Positions 37,201-52,200 of a stretch of 64,000 bases of DNA are shown one piece after another. Numbering within the stretch: the first letter of the stretch is position 1; each line of letters opens with the position of its first letter. This stretch comes from Psoroptes ovis. Lineage: Eukaryota > Arthropoda > Arachnida > Sarcoptiformes > Psoroptidae. Made by a program: the position numbers and the translations under genes. The notes beneath the pieces were generated by a model. The model was given only the letters and a program-made list of their open reading frames with translations. It was not told the DNA's origin and did not search any database. The stretch spans positions 744,001-808,000 of the forward strand of contig PQWQ01000014.1 in NCBI GenBank assembly GCA_002943765.1, written 5' to 3'.

Positions 37201-40200
37201 GGGAACCATGGCCAACCAAGAACGGCATGAACATGGACAGTGAAAATTCAAAACCGAAACCAATGAAGAGAAAATAAAGAACATCAATTTCGTCTTATTT
37301 TTTTCTTTGGATATATTTCGGTTGAAAATACAAACTCAAAACACAAACATACATACACACATTTCAAGCATATCTTTGAATTGATCGATATTTATTTCGA
37401 TTTTTTTTTTTATTATTTTGAACATAAGCAAAGAAAAATTGGAAAAAAAATCAATTTTTCAATGTATGTCTTCACACACACGAATATGTGAACGAATTTG
37501 TCCATGGTTTTTATTTATGCTATCAACATCAACCAACATCAAATACATCGGTGATTCACCAATTCAAGTACATCGATACATGGATTGAAAGATATGGATG
37601 GATTGAACAAAAAACAAGGCGAAAACCACAGCTGAATGATTTTTCATGGGCTGAAAAATGAAATTTTTTAAAAAATATTGGAAAAATACGAATAAATTCA
37701 GTAAAAAAGGAGAAATTTTCCCTGTAAATTCAATTGAAAACAACCAAAAACACACAACAACCATCTGATATCACATAGATGATCAATCAATCAATGACTG
37801 TGCATAAAGAATGAATTATTGTTAATCGATTGATTATGATCAAAGATTGAAAAACATTGAATGAATCGAAAAAAAATAAAGAATCCATTTTCAATCAATT
37901 TTTTCTTTTGCCTTGTTATTTTGTTCCGGAATTGAATTGCTGCTGATTCACAGGGTGATTATGCAATAATAATCAGTGTTTGCTGCTTGCTGTTGCTGCT
38001 TTCTCGATGTTCAATAAGAAATAACCATTGAATAAATTGAAGCTTTTTGGGGGTAGCAAAATAAAGGCACAAACCTTTTCACAAATCTTGAATTTAAATT
38101 TCAAATAATATTATTCCAATAGCAATAATGATAATAACATCAATATCAACAAATAAACAACGCACAAGTCGAGATTTTACTCGAATAATAACAATGGAGA
38201 AATTCTGGAATGAAAATGATATAATATAATTCTGAATGATTTTTCTTTGATCAAAAAAAATAATAATAATTTCGAGAATGGAAAAATCGAAAAAATAAAA
38301 AATCAATTTGACACTGAAGAAAAGCGTGAAAATATTGTCATCATCATCACACGCACAAACAATGAAAATGAACAATGTTTGCTCTTAGTATTTATTATTA
38401 TTTCAATGAATGTATTGATTAGAATATATTGAAAAATATCGAAAAAAACTGAGAATTTCAATAAAAATTCGAAGGAAAATCAATTTTTTTCCATTCAAAA
38501 TTGAAAGAAAATCACACATATTCAATGAGAATCCAAAAAAAACCTATGAACAAATGAACGAAGACGAATATATGTGGGAAAAATAATGGAAAATTTATGG
38601 ATATTTTCATTTTTACATTATTTTCTTATTTATTTCTTTGCCTTTCATATTTTTATATATTAGGTTGTACGAAAAGTTCATTTTGCTTAATCAATAGAGT
38701 TGTTCATAAAAATCGCCCAGAACTTTTCGGACAACCTAATATATTTGCGAATAAATTCTATTCAAAAATTCAATTTTTCATTTGAAATTGATTTAGATGA
38801 GAAAAAGCAGCGAAACCTTATTGTGTTTTGAAATTTGCGAAATTTGTATGTGTTTGTATGGGTTGTTTCTGTCTCTCTTCAATCTAAAAAAAGATCACGA
38901 AATTTCTCGTGTTCAAGTTTATTATTATTATTTTCAAATTGATAGAAAATATTGAAAAATTCAATTGATCAATGATTGAACATATACAAAACATATACAA
39001 ACAATATTCAGCACACATAGAGTATACAACGGTGGAACAATGGCAAGTAAACAACAACCGATGATCATAATGGTTCAACAACAACAACAACACATAAATA
39101 TCAATAAATTCAATGAGCGTAAAAGCTGTAAAAATTGAAAATGGTGAAAATGATGGAAAATGAAATAATAATAAACACTGGTGAATATCCAGAGAGAGAA
39201 TGAATGAGCGTAAAAAATGTGAATATTTTTCTCGTTTTTCCAAGCAAAAATGTTTCAAAATACGAATAGATTTGCACGAAATTTCAAATTTTGGTCAAAC
39301 AACAACCTCGACCAATGTGAAAATAAATAAATTTGATCAATGATCACTGTTATTGCCATGAAATTGTTTGGCAAAATTAAACAAAAATGAAATATTGAAA
39401 AAATAGAAATTATTTGATATTTTGTTTTTTGGTTCATACTTGAACATCGCTTGTGTGCTGGTGTGTGCCTGTGTTTGTATTTGTCTCAAGGGATGGAATG
39501 TCGTCCGAAATATTTTTTGTTTTTTCGAAAGGATGTGTAAGTACACAAAGATAAATAAATACAAACTGAGCTAAAAACGAATGAAAAAAACTAAAACGAA
39601 TCATTTTCAATTTTCAAAACGTCCAATTGGTTCATTTCATTTTATTTCAAATGTCCGAAAAGTTTTGGCCGATTTTCATGAAGTAACTCTATTGATAAAT
39701 CAAAATGAACTTTTCGGACAGCTTAATATTTTTTATTTTATTTCATTTTTTTTTTGTTTTGTTTTTGGTCAAAAAATTTTCAAAATATAAATGAAATATT
39801 TTCTTTGTTCGTTTGGTGCATTTGTTTCAGTTGTTTCGATTGTTTTTTTTTTTTGGAAAACAATTTGACAACGACCGAAGAACTCTACAACCAAAAAGAT
39901 GAGAGAAAATGAAATGAAAATTGAAGAACCAAGCACCAAGATTGGGGAATCGAAATTTCTTTATTTTTATATATTTCCAATCATAAAACAAATGTTTTAT
40001 CATGGAAAAACAAAAGCCAGCAAAAGCATCTTTCCTTTGCTTTGCTCAGCTTTGATGCTTTGAGCTCTTCTATACTTCATTAATTTATTGACTTTTGAAC
40101 ATCTTCGAAGGAAAAAAATCATATTTTTTTCGTTTGTTTGCTGGTCAAAAAACAATGAAAAATAGAGAAAAATATGAAAACAAAGAAAATGAAATGAAAT

Positions 40201-43200
40201 GTTTGAAATAACAAATTTGATTGAATTCTTGATTGATCAGAATTGTTCTTCTGCACCGTTTTGTCTTTTTTCTGTTTGAAATTTCTGAAATAAATTGAAT
40301 TGAATCGAAACAATGAAATGCCAAAAATGAAATTCTCTGAGGTTCTACGTCAAAAACAATCTTGGAATGCTTCGCAGTGTAATTAATCGAGAATATCTTT
40401 GATAAGGAAAATGAGTAAGAACAAGCTGAGAATATTTTTTTTTTAATGGAAAAAGAGTTAAATTATAAGCAATTATCAGCAAAATTCCATGATTATTGTC
40501 ATTATTTCGGCGAATAATGAACAATGCTTTCCATAAAGATAATCATAAAAAACAAACAAACAAAAAAAATTCTCTGGTAAAATACCGAAAAATAAGTCCC
40601 TAAAAATATTCAACAAAATATTAGGTTGTCCGGAACGTTCTAGCCCATTTTCATGAACAACTCTCTATTGATTAAGCGGAATGAACTTCCGGACAGCCTT
40701 ATAAAACAACCAAATGAATGTTGTTTACCCCGCAATAAATTCTCGCATTGAAATTCTCGCTTTTCTATTTATATTTATATTTTTCAAATAAATTTTTGAA
40801 TAAATTCTTTCAGTTTTAAATCACGAAATCAGTCTTATTTTCCCTATTTTTTATTTATTACAAAGATATTTCATCTTGGAAAATATTTCTTGTCTCATCT
40901 TTTGCTTCAAATTCATTTCATCTTCTTCGTGGAACGTGTTATGCGTTCGTTCACTTAGTTCTACGAAACTATTCTCAAAATGGAAATAATAATAGTAATA
41001 ATAAACTTTTAGTTATGCATTATTTAACACGATAAATGATGATTACATATAATTTTCATTTATATGTGTAATATTTTCTTATTTCATTCTTCACTCATCC
41101 ATGTTCATTTCGATCATCTTCAAGAAAAAATTCAATGCATTTCTTGCATTTGTTTGCTTTGCGAAAAATAAATTTTTTGCTCATGAATTCAATATATGAT
41201 GTAATTTTTGAATTTTCAAATTTTCAAAAAAACGAGGGACTATAAGTGTGTTTCCATGTGTATCATTTGTATAGGAATAATAATAATAATAATAATAATA
41301 TTGAATTTTCATCATTTTTCGTCTTAAAAAAAAAATTTAAGATAATTTTGAAAATTCTTTCGTTCCACTTTCGATTGTGGAAATCATCATCATCTTTGGA
41401 TGATGATCAAAAAATAACGATCAAAAATGGGAGAAAGAAAAATATTCTTGGTAGAAATCACGGATTCAAAGATAAACCGAAGAGTTAAAGCTGGAAAAAT
41501 TGAAACTTTTATTTTTTTTCTGCTGCAATTTCATATGCAATGAATAATAATTCATATACACTATTTGAATGTATGAAATTTTTTGGTGTGTTCCAATGAT
41601 TATTACGATGATGATGATGATCGTAATGGTGATGTTTGCTATATGGAATATAGCAAACATGGAATTAAGGCGATGAATTTTGATTGGAAAATTTTCATAA
41701 ATAGAAAAATGAATGAAGGAATGAAAATATCAAACAAATAATGATCGGTAATTGGAAATAATAATAATAACAGTGATAATCATGGTGATAATGGGACCTT
41801 TCATTCATTTTGTTCATTGTTTGATTAAAAAAATTGAATAAAATTTCACAACTCTTTGATCTCGATAATTGAAATCTAATTCAATTATTATTATTATTAT
41901 TCTTGAAAAATTCATTATTTCTTAAATAACGAAAAGAAAATGAAATTTTTGAATAATTGAAAATCGGTGAAAATGTACAAAAGGAAATTGTGTTTCACAA
42001 TTTAATTGGTGGAAAACCTTCACTCCCCAAAAGCAGAAGAAGAAATTTTAATGTCTGCCATGATGAATTTTATTTTTGTTGGAAACACAAAACGCATCAA
42101 TTTCCAAGAACAGTTTCTTTGTATGTTGATGAAACAATATGCTTTGTGAACAAAAAAAAAAAAATTCAAATTTCAAAATTTTTAAAAAATAAAATAAAAT
42201 GAAATTTCATTTTTCAAAAGTAATTTATTTTATTCATTTGTGATTGTTATCACACAAATGAAGAATGAAATGAATATTTCATTTATTTTCTCTTCTTTCT
42301 ATTAGGTTGTCCGAAAAGTTCATTCCGCTTATTCGATAGAGTCGCTGATGAAAATCGGCCAAAATTTTCCGGACTACCTAATATTTCATTATCATTATTT
42401 CACATTTTCATTTATGAATTATTTACAAATTTTGCACTACTCTCAATTTCGCTTCAATTTTCATCACCAGTAACTTATGTACCGAAATGAAATATACGGG
42501 AAAAATTTCTGATGAAACAGTGAAGAAAGTAAAAATATTTTGAAATTTAAGAATTTTCTTTTTTTAAGAATAAAATATTTGATGAAACATTGAAACATTT
42601 TTACATGTATTTGTGTATTCACATATGAGAATATAAGATGCAAAGTACGTACACATGTGAATGCGAAATGAAGCAAGCAGCGAGCGAGCAAACAACAAAA
42701 AGAAAAGGTTATTTGATATTTTCTTTGTCTCTATTAGGTTGTCCGGAAAGTTCTAGCCGATTTTCATTCAGCAACTCTATTGATTAAACAAAATGAACAT
42801 TTCAGACAACCTAATACAACGTTTGGTTCATTGTATTTTCAATGAAGCAAATTTTTTCCCTGAAAAAAAAATGAATGAATAAATAAATAAAATGGAATAA
42901 AAAAAAGTAACTAAACCGATTCCCTGGATACCTTTTCTTCGTTTCTTTCGCATCTTCAAATGTTAAGTGTTGGGAAAATTTCAAAATGGTCAATTTTAAC
43001 GTATAAACCACTTTCAATCAATATTGCCTTTTGATTTCTTCGGTCCAAACAAAACACAAACACATTTCGAAAAAATAGTGAACTTTATTCGTTGACGATC
43101 AAACAAGCAATGAACAAAAAAATGGTAAAAAATAACTAGCAAAAAAAAGGGAAAAATGATAAGAAAAAAAAATGCTTTTAAAAACACGTTTTGTCAACCC

Positions 43201-46200
43201 TTTGCTCAGCAATGTACACATGGTTGACCTAAACTGGTTTCGAGGACGACGATAAACAATATTGCAACTTATTGGTTTGCCCTCAAAACCACGTGGAATT
43301 TTCCAGTCTTTCTTCTTCTTAGGTTACGTCAAATGATGAAACTTTATGCTCGGTCTCATTACAGTTAAGGGTTGGTTGAAATGAAGCATTTTTTTTAGTT
43401 TTGAATATTTTAAATACAAAATATCATTTCAAGAGTTTTGTCTTCTTCTTTGAATGAATGTTTCATTGTATTTTTTCATTTCTTCAAAAAAAAAGTTATT
43501 CTACTTCATTTCGCATGAATATGAAATGACTTTTATCATCATTTCTTATGTAATTTTTGACTCATGTAATTTTCTTGTTTCATTTTCACATTGAAAATTC
43601 ATCATGAATTTCAGGCTGAAATGAACAGGGAAAAATTTATTTTTATTTAATCAAAAAAGAAATACCTTCTTGAGAGAAGCAGAAATGTTTAAATATTTAA
43701 ACGTTTGAAAACACATACACACGCTCACACACTCAATCAAACAAATACAATGAATGTCCATAGAAAAAAATTGATTAATTTGATGTAAGAAAGTGACAAA
43801 TTTCCTTCAAATTGAATTTTTCAAAATGAAAATTAAAATTATTTAGACACTAACAATGATGAAATGTTGGATGCATCATGATCAAAGAAATGATGTTTGT
43901 AGCCCTTATTTTGGATAGAATATACGAGAAATAAAGAATTTTTGTCAATCCAAAAGGCAATAACGTCTTTGATATATTCAATTCAACACTATGTGATATA
44001 TATTGATTATATCATAAACCATCATTTACTTTTATTTTTCTAATACAAATGAACACTACCAATTGGATGATTCAGCCATAAAATTTATCGAAATTGGTCA
44101 AGAAATATCGATTTCCAATATGCATTATTTGAATACAAATATATTCATTCAAACAACAAAAATAAAGAAATTCAATATATGTTTGAATGTCATCACAAAA
44201 AAATTCAATTGAAATAAAAATTTTCATTGAATTTTTGAGTCAAATGATGATGATGATCTTGGACAATTAATTAGATTCTTTCAATATTTGAGAATTTCAT
44301 TTCTTATTCATTTCATTTCTGTCTTATTTTCCATATAAAATTAATAGATCAATGTATATTAATCGAAATAATGGCCAATTTCAAATGAATATTGGCCCGA
44401 GAAAATTTGGTGAATTATTTCTTCTGGTGTCCAAATTCACTTTCACCAAAAATTATTTTTCTTTTTGATCAAACATTTTCATTTATTTCAATTTGAATTT
44501 GATCAGAAAATAATGTTTCGGTGTGATATAATGTGATAATATTCACAATTTTCATTTATTGCCAAAGTTTGATTAGACGAATGATTTTTTTTTTTCGCCA
44601 ACTTTGCACACATATTAGCATTGTTTATTCATACATTTATTTATTTATTCATTTATTTAAAATGAAAACATTGTAAAACATTGTAGAACGGAATGAATGA
44701 ATGAATGAATGAATGAATGAATGGGAAAAAATTATCATTATATCTTTTTTAAAAGTAAAAAAAATAAAAATAAAAATCCAAGCACTGAAAATGTATTAGT
44801 GTTGTCCGAAAAGTTCATTTTGATTAATCAATAGACCTGCTCATGAAAATCGGTCAAAACTTTTCGGACAACCTAATATATGAATAAATGAATAAATAAA
44901 ATTCGAAATAAAATAAAATAAAATTGGAACACATTTAAAGTTTTAAATTTTTTTTATTTCATTTTATTTTATTTGAATATTTATTCAAGATAACATCTTT
45001 TTTCTTTCTTTTTCTTTATTTTTGTTAAATTTGAATTTAAATTTCAATAGAAAAAGAGTAAAAAGAAGAAATAATTCAAACTGTGTCGATTTTGATGGTT
45101 GATTTTTCTTATTTAACAAAAAAATAAGAGAGAAAAGTAAAGAATAATGAAATGCACCAATTTATTCGTATTTTTCAAAGTGAATAAAAGTGAATAATAT
45201 AATGACACACACATTGAATTGAATGAATGGTAAAAAAACATTTGATAATATGGACGAATGAATGAATGGATGGAAAGAAAAAGTTATGAAATCAAATCAG
45301 TTTTTCCCCCTGAAATTCATATATAAAAGTTCATATATGAATGTGAATTATACACTTTTGAATCGTTTTAATGTATGCGAATCATATAATAATAATAAGA
45401 ATAATGATATTATTATTATCAAATGAATCATGAAGAATTGTATTGAATTTTACATCTCTCTTTCTCTTTCAGTTTTACTTGAATAAAAGTATTCATATTC
45501 GATGGGAAAGAAATAAGAAAATTTCAAATTTTCAAAGTATGAAAAAACTTTCAAATTTAAATAAAAAAAATTGAAATTTCCATGATCAAATACATAAAGT
45601 ATCATGGAAATAATAACTGAGAATTTGTAGAATTCAAAATTGATTTTTGAATTCTTTGAATTTTAGAAAAAATAAAACTAAGAATAACTTTTTTTTTGAA
45701 ATAAAATGAATTCTATTTTGGCAAATTGAACGAAACGAACCTGTGGCCGTAATGAAGTTATGTTGAAATATGAAATTGTTTGAAAATAATAATGTTGTTC
45801 ATTTGATTTAATTTGATTTGTTGTCGTTGAAGATAATATGCTTTGTTGCTGCTGCTGCTGCTGTTGTTTTTGTGATGCGAAATTTTCATATGATCTCATT
45901 CGATATGAATTTGTTTTATAACGATATAAATGTTGTTGTTGCTGTTGTTGTTGTTTTTGATTGGGATTATTACTGCTAACAATAATAATTGAATCATCAT
46001 TTAAATCGGTTAAATTTTTATCATTTCTTTTCCATTGTATCCGAGGTGCAGGTATACCGAATGCTACACATTTCAATGATAATTCTTGTTGATTCATCAA
46101 TATTTGTTCATTAAATGTTTGTTGAAATTTTGGTTTTGATTGATACATCACTACGGTGGTCGATGTTGATAACCAATGTTCAAAATTTGGTCCACCATTT

Positions 46201-49200
46201 ATTCGAACGAAGCATTGATACAGGCCAGCATCATCATAATCTAAATTATTTATTTTCAATATATTTTGTTGTTGACCAAATAATTCATAATTTGATTGAT
46301 GATATTTTGAATTCGGTAATATTCTTTGTTGTTGACGATTGTGATTATGAATCAATTCTCGATTATGATACCAATAATATTGTATCATAAAACGTGATTG
46401 TAGAATTTGATTCAATAATTTTATTTTATCAAATTTTAATTTTTCAATATTCACATTATTATTATTCGAGTTTTTTATAGTCAATTTAATTTCATTTATT
46501 TGTGTATCGTTAAGAAATATAGGCATCAATGATAACAAATCAAATGTAGATAGAAAATGTGTTAAATTACATACGAATTGTATTTGATCACCAGGTAAAT
46601 ATGGACCATTATTGTTTTCATCGGCGGAAATATTTAAATATAACAAACGTTTCAATAATAAATCTGTTTCATGTCTAACATTATATTTTGTATTATTTGC
46701 TAAACAAATATAAATACCAATATCATTGATTGTTGGTTGATTAATGCGTAAATGTCTTGATGTGATAACATAATGATTATTATTATTATTAAAATTATGA
46801 TTAATTTTATTTAAAGGCAATAAATAATTTTGAGCAATCAGATTATCGATATCAAATTGTAGTGATTTTCGATTGAAATAACTAAGAAAATACCATGTCA
46901 AATTTGATGGTGGTTCCGAATCGAATGAACAATAAATATCGATAGGTTTATTATTATTATTAATTATTATGGATGGAGAAGATGATGATGATGATGATGA
47001 ATATTTTTGTTGTTGAACGAAATAATCATTACTATCAAAATTATCATCAATAATCAATGAATGACGTAATGATACATCAAGATTATATCGAGGACGATAT
47101 AAAATATGATTTGATTGTTCTTAAATAGAATGGAAAAATGATGAAGAAAAATTTAATTTCGATAATGAAATCGAACATTACAACATTACAAATAAAACAA
47201 ACAAATAAGAAAACCTTACCTTTTAGCTTGATTCTTGACCAATTTATCGAATCGAAACGTTCACCAGTTAACCGATGTTCCATACGGCAACGAAATTTTT
47301 TCCGTAAATCATTGGAATTTATTGATGCAATCAATAAATCTCCGGTTATTGGCAATATGTAATGCCTAGTATCACTTGGTATATCTACGAGAAAAAAATA
47401 GGATTTTTTCGATCAGGAAAAATTGCAAAAATTGTACAAAAAACATCAGTAAAATATGAATAAAACATCAAATATATCGAGTGATGGAAAATGATTCCGG
47501 TTTTATAGTGAAAAATAACTAAATAAATAAATAAATGCTTTGAATTATTCATTCATTTTATCGTTCATAGGTTTTGTTTTATTTTATTTTCGTGAAGCAT
47601 TGAAATATTTATAACCATGAAAATAAATTTGAAATTTTTGCTTTTTCAAATTTTCAATCGGTCGAAAATTGTTTGAATTTTCTATAGCTTAAAACACAAA
47701 CGAAAAATTCAAATGTATGAATAATAAAACAACACACATAAATATTAGGTTGTCCTAAAAGTTTTTGCCGACTATATCGTAGGGAATTATGAGGAAAATC
47801 AGCAAGAACTTATCGGACAACCTAATATATGAATATCATAAATTATCCATTGATATTTCTATCGGATAAAATACACACATATATCTTTTTTGTTGGTTTG
47901 TTTTTTTCCAATTTTATTTACATTCAAAATTCAAATTTAAATTCAAATTCAAATTTATTTATTTATATTTATTCATTTATTCTATCATATTGGGTGTGTC
48001 TGTGTTTAAATATTTATATTTACACAAATATTAAATAAAAAACAAACGACAACCAGTAATAATGATTTGATCGATTCACATTTTCAATCAATATTGATTT
48101 AACCTTTTGATTTTTTTGGTTTTTTTTTGGTAATTTATGCTGAAATTTTCATATTTCAATGATTTTTATTCAAATTGCAAAACAAAACATTTTACACATA
48201 AAATTTATGTGTATTTTCTTTTTACTTGAATCGCCCATATGGTCAGTTATTAAATGTTGATCATAATGAATGCTTAATAAATGATTATTATCATTCATTA
48301 TTTTTTTTTTGTAATGTTTTTACAAAATTTTAAATAAAAATGACGATAATAATTGGATAATAAGGTGTGTATGTGTGTGTTTATACGTCTATGCAATTAT
48401 TAAGCAAATGATTATTCAAATTTTTCGACCATTTCTTGACCAACAAAATTTCTGACCATAATAAAATTGAATCAATTGTTATTTACATTTGTGAATTTGA
48501 ATAAATTTATTTATTTCATTTTTTGTTGTTGAATATTCAAAAAAAAAAAAAAAACCAAATTTCATCTTGTATCCAATTTAGGCGTGTGTGTGTTTATGTG
48601 TGTGTGAATTTAATGTGTTTTTCTCATACAATTTCAAGAGAAAAGCCAAATGATAATAATCATAAAGATAAACAAAATTACTTGGACAATGGCAACAAAA
48701 TGAAATTCATTTATCAAGAAAATTTCATTATTTTCATTTATTTCAATTTTCAATTTTCAAATAAAACAAAAGAAATAATGATAATAATAATAATAAAAAT
48801 AATTTTGATTAAAATGAAAATGTGTATAAATAATCCAAGTCATTTCATTTAATTTTCAGTTTAGTTGTGTTATGTCAATCAAAAATTACCCAACACAAAA
48901 ACAGGCACCATTTGACGGCTTGTGAACAAATATTTTTGGCACATTTGGGTGCCAAAATTGACACGAATAAAATGGTGAATAATCATTTAAAGAGACGAAA
49001 AAAAAATGACAACTGCGACAAAATTGTTGTAAACGCAGTTGGAAATTCGCGAAAATCAATAATTCAAAATGATAAATTTCAAATTATTCCGAGGCGTTCA
49101 ATCCATGCTCCGATTGTATATTTTCAGTGTGCTTTTTTGCCATAGAAAAAAGCTCGATGAAGCTCTTCAGCCATAAGAAAAAAAAAACTAAAATCAAACA

Positions 49201-52200
49201 ATGATTCAGAGCCTTAAGAAAATTAAAAAAAAAATAAGAAATAATTTCTTTTGTCTCTCTTTCAACAATCTTCAAATAATAGTAGTGTGGTTTAGAAATT
49301 GACGAATTTTATTTGCATAAAATTTTAATTATCTTTGCCATATGCAAAAATGATAAAAGAGCAAAGTGGAAAATTCAGCAATTTTGAATTGTATTGAATG
49401 AATTGTTGAAATGCATATGAATTGTGACCAATTCATTTTCAATTTTTCATATTATTATCATTATTATTATTATTGCTGCCATTTGTTAATAACATCCGAT
49501 ACAATAATGATAATAGAAATTTAAATTTATCATTCAGAATATAACCAAAGGTTAATACATTTTGGAATATTGAATACAAAAGATGAAGAATTGAAATAAG
49601 CGAAAAAATGTCTCAGAAAATTTTCTTCAAATAAAACACGAAAGAATTGAATGATAATTATACACGCAGAAATGTATAAGAGAATCAGAAGAATTATTCT
49701 TCACACACACAAACACAAACACACGAATTTGCTAAATGAATGATTACATTGTAATGATAATAATAATAATTGAAGTAATAATAGAAATGATTTTGAATTG
49801 CAAATTAAATTCTTATTATGATTAAAAATAATAAGAATTATTATTATTTTCATCATTCTATCTATTTGTTTCTTTGTTTGTTTGTTCAGCATTAAAATAA
49901 TACTGTTGAATGAAATTCAAAACTTTCTTATATTACTTTTATTTTTGCAATTATATGTAAATTAATTAGTGAATTCTATCTTTACTGATCTGATAAGTCT
50001 CCACTTTTTAGTGGTTTCATTAATAATTCGTTCCTATCTTGAATGATATTGAATTGTTCAGCAACGTATTACTTAGTTGTCGACCTAATAAATGAATTGA
50101 GTATCAGAGATTTGATCAAGAGAAATCAATTGAAGCGATTCACCAGTATCAAATTTTTGCAGAATTAAAAATGGAAAAAAAATTGAAAATTCCTGAATTT
50201 TTATCCATTTTTATCTTGGAAAAAAATTAAAAATTATTGAAAATTGACAGCAGCAGAAACACAGATTGATTAATTAATTTAATTTCAAAAAAAAAATTAT
50301 CAGAAAAATGTTTCCATCCATACAGGCACCAATGCATTTTGTGTTCCAAAGATGTTTTTTCCAGTGAAAAATTATTTTAAATTTCAAAAATTTTTGTCAA
50401 AAACAAAAAATTTCATAATTTTTTTTCCATTTCGCTTTGCTTCAAAATATTGTGAACAATCCGTACAATACACACACACACACATATGATATGTCGCAGT
50501 GAAAGTTCTTTGATCCGAAACGAAAAAATACAACGCACCAAACAAGTATAAAAAACTGAAATTTCACTTTCACCAACAACAGCAACAAGAACAGCAACAG
50601 CAGCAAAAAACAATCAAATAATAATAATAATGATCATTCAACAATCATTAATCTTTGCCCAAATAATAATAATAATAATTTACCATGCGAATATCATGTG
50701 TATAGACACATGCACACACCAATACACACACATAGATGAACATACATACAGCAGAAGCATCATTTATTTTTATTTTTTATTTTTTTTTTTGAAAGGTTTT
50801 TTTCGCTGCTTTTGATTCGATTTTATTTTTTTTATTAGGTTGTCCGAAAAGTTCATTCAGCTTAATCAATAAAGTTGCTTATGAAAATCGGCCGAAACTT
50901 TCCGGACAGCCTGATATTTTTCATAAATTTTCATTCCTCTTCTCTACCATTGTTTCAAAGCAAAACAAATCAAGCAAAAATTTCTTCATTAAATTTCTTT
51001 TACTTCGAATATATGCTCAATGCCATCATTATTGATCAATTGATTGATTGATAATTTTCAACTCTTTTACTTTTCTTATTCTTATTTTTGATGATATAAT
51101 TTTCAGAGGAAAATATTGTAAATGTTCATTATTATCAGTGAGAAAGGGTAAAGACTATAGAATAGGGTAGAAAATGTGGAAGAAATCCAAAATATTCAAT
51201 AATAATATGGTTTTATGGTTCATCAAATGAATATATATTGAACCTTTGAATATTGAATTGATTTGAATTGAATATATTTATTTATTCTGATTATTATTTC
51301 TTACTTTATATATTTTACGAAAGGGTTCTATTTATTTCCACAATATAAATGTTAATATCAGGATTTTCTTATTCTTGATTCTCTCCCGGTTCTTTTCTAT
51401 CTCTTCAAGAATAAATTAAAAAACAATGTTTCATTGCAAATGCACACAATTGATATGGGTTTATATAATATGGAAATTTTCCATGTGTTTTCTCAGGAAT
51501 ATAAAATGATAATAATATTGGAGGCAATATGTCAACTTATTTTAGGGTCCTATCTTCGTTGTTGGTGGCTTGATCTCAATCAATTTTCTCCGTTCACTTT
51601 TTCTCTCTTTTTTTCTCATTTTTTTGAAAAATGATGAACAACAGATCAAGAGGTTAAATTGTCATTATAACTATCTATGTGTGTTTTTGTGTGTGTGTGT
51701 GTGTAAGTGGCATTATGGCTTTGAAAAATTGACAAAACAAGAATTGAATCGCTTTTTCAAATATTCATATTGTTGAAACAGTTATAAACAGTATCATTTT
51801 GCCAGTCAGTTGAAACAACAACAAAAAAAACTTTGATTTATTGAATTTCACACTCAAATATATCATTATTATTATTATTTTTCTCGGTTTTCCCTCCGAC
51901 GAAATAAAAAATGAATGGATGCTGCAGAAGCAAATATAATAAGTTTAAATGCATTTTTTCGAAATGTAAATTGTGTCGCAAACGTTTCTCAAATCAAATA
52001 AACGAAGGAGCAAAACGAATGAATTTTCTAATATTTCATGATATATTTGGTTGTCCGAAAAGTTGTTTTTGCTTAATCGGTAGAAGTTACTCATGAAAAT
52101 CGGCCAAAACTTTCCGGACAACCCAATATTTTCACAGCCATAAAAAAACCAAAAAATTGTGAAACTGCAAAAGTTTGCTTCACTGTAAAACATTTCATTC

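Larger units (their letters stand above)
36501..45740 (-). other. Dscam intron 5 (9.2 kb)
   Basis: The largest intron. It has seven MITE copies, hairpins at 41602-41660 and 42233-42262, a GC-elevated island at about 43190-43380, and GAAT and AAT microsatellites. I looked for Ig-like cassette exons (Cys-Trp-Cys spacing, YxC) on the minus strand and found none. The donor at 45740 is the unusual GTTCGT; the acceptor is TTTTAG. The join restores Ig5 exactly (SLRPQ then DVGQFHC). Confidence 0.7.

Noticed and set aside
48867..49145. 92-codon plus-strand ORF in Dscam intron 3
   Set aside because: No recognisable family or splice context; the GC-bearing part is explained by a hairpin.
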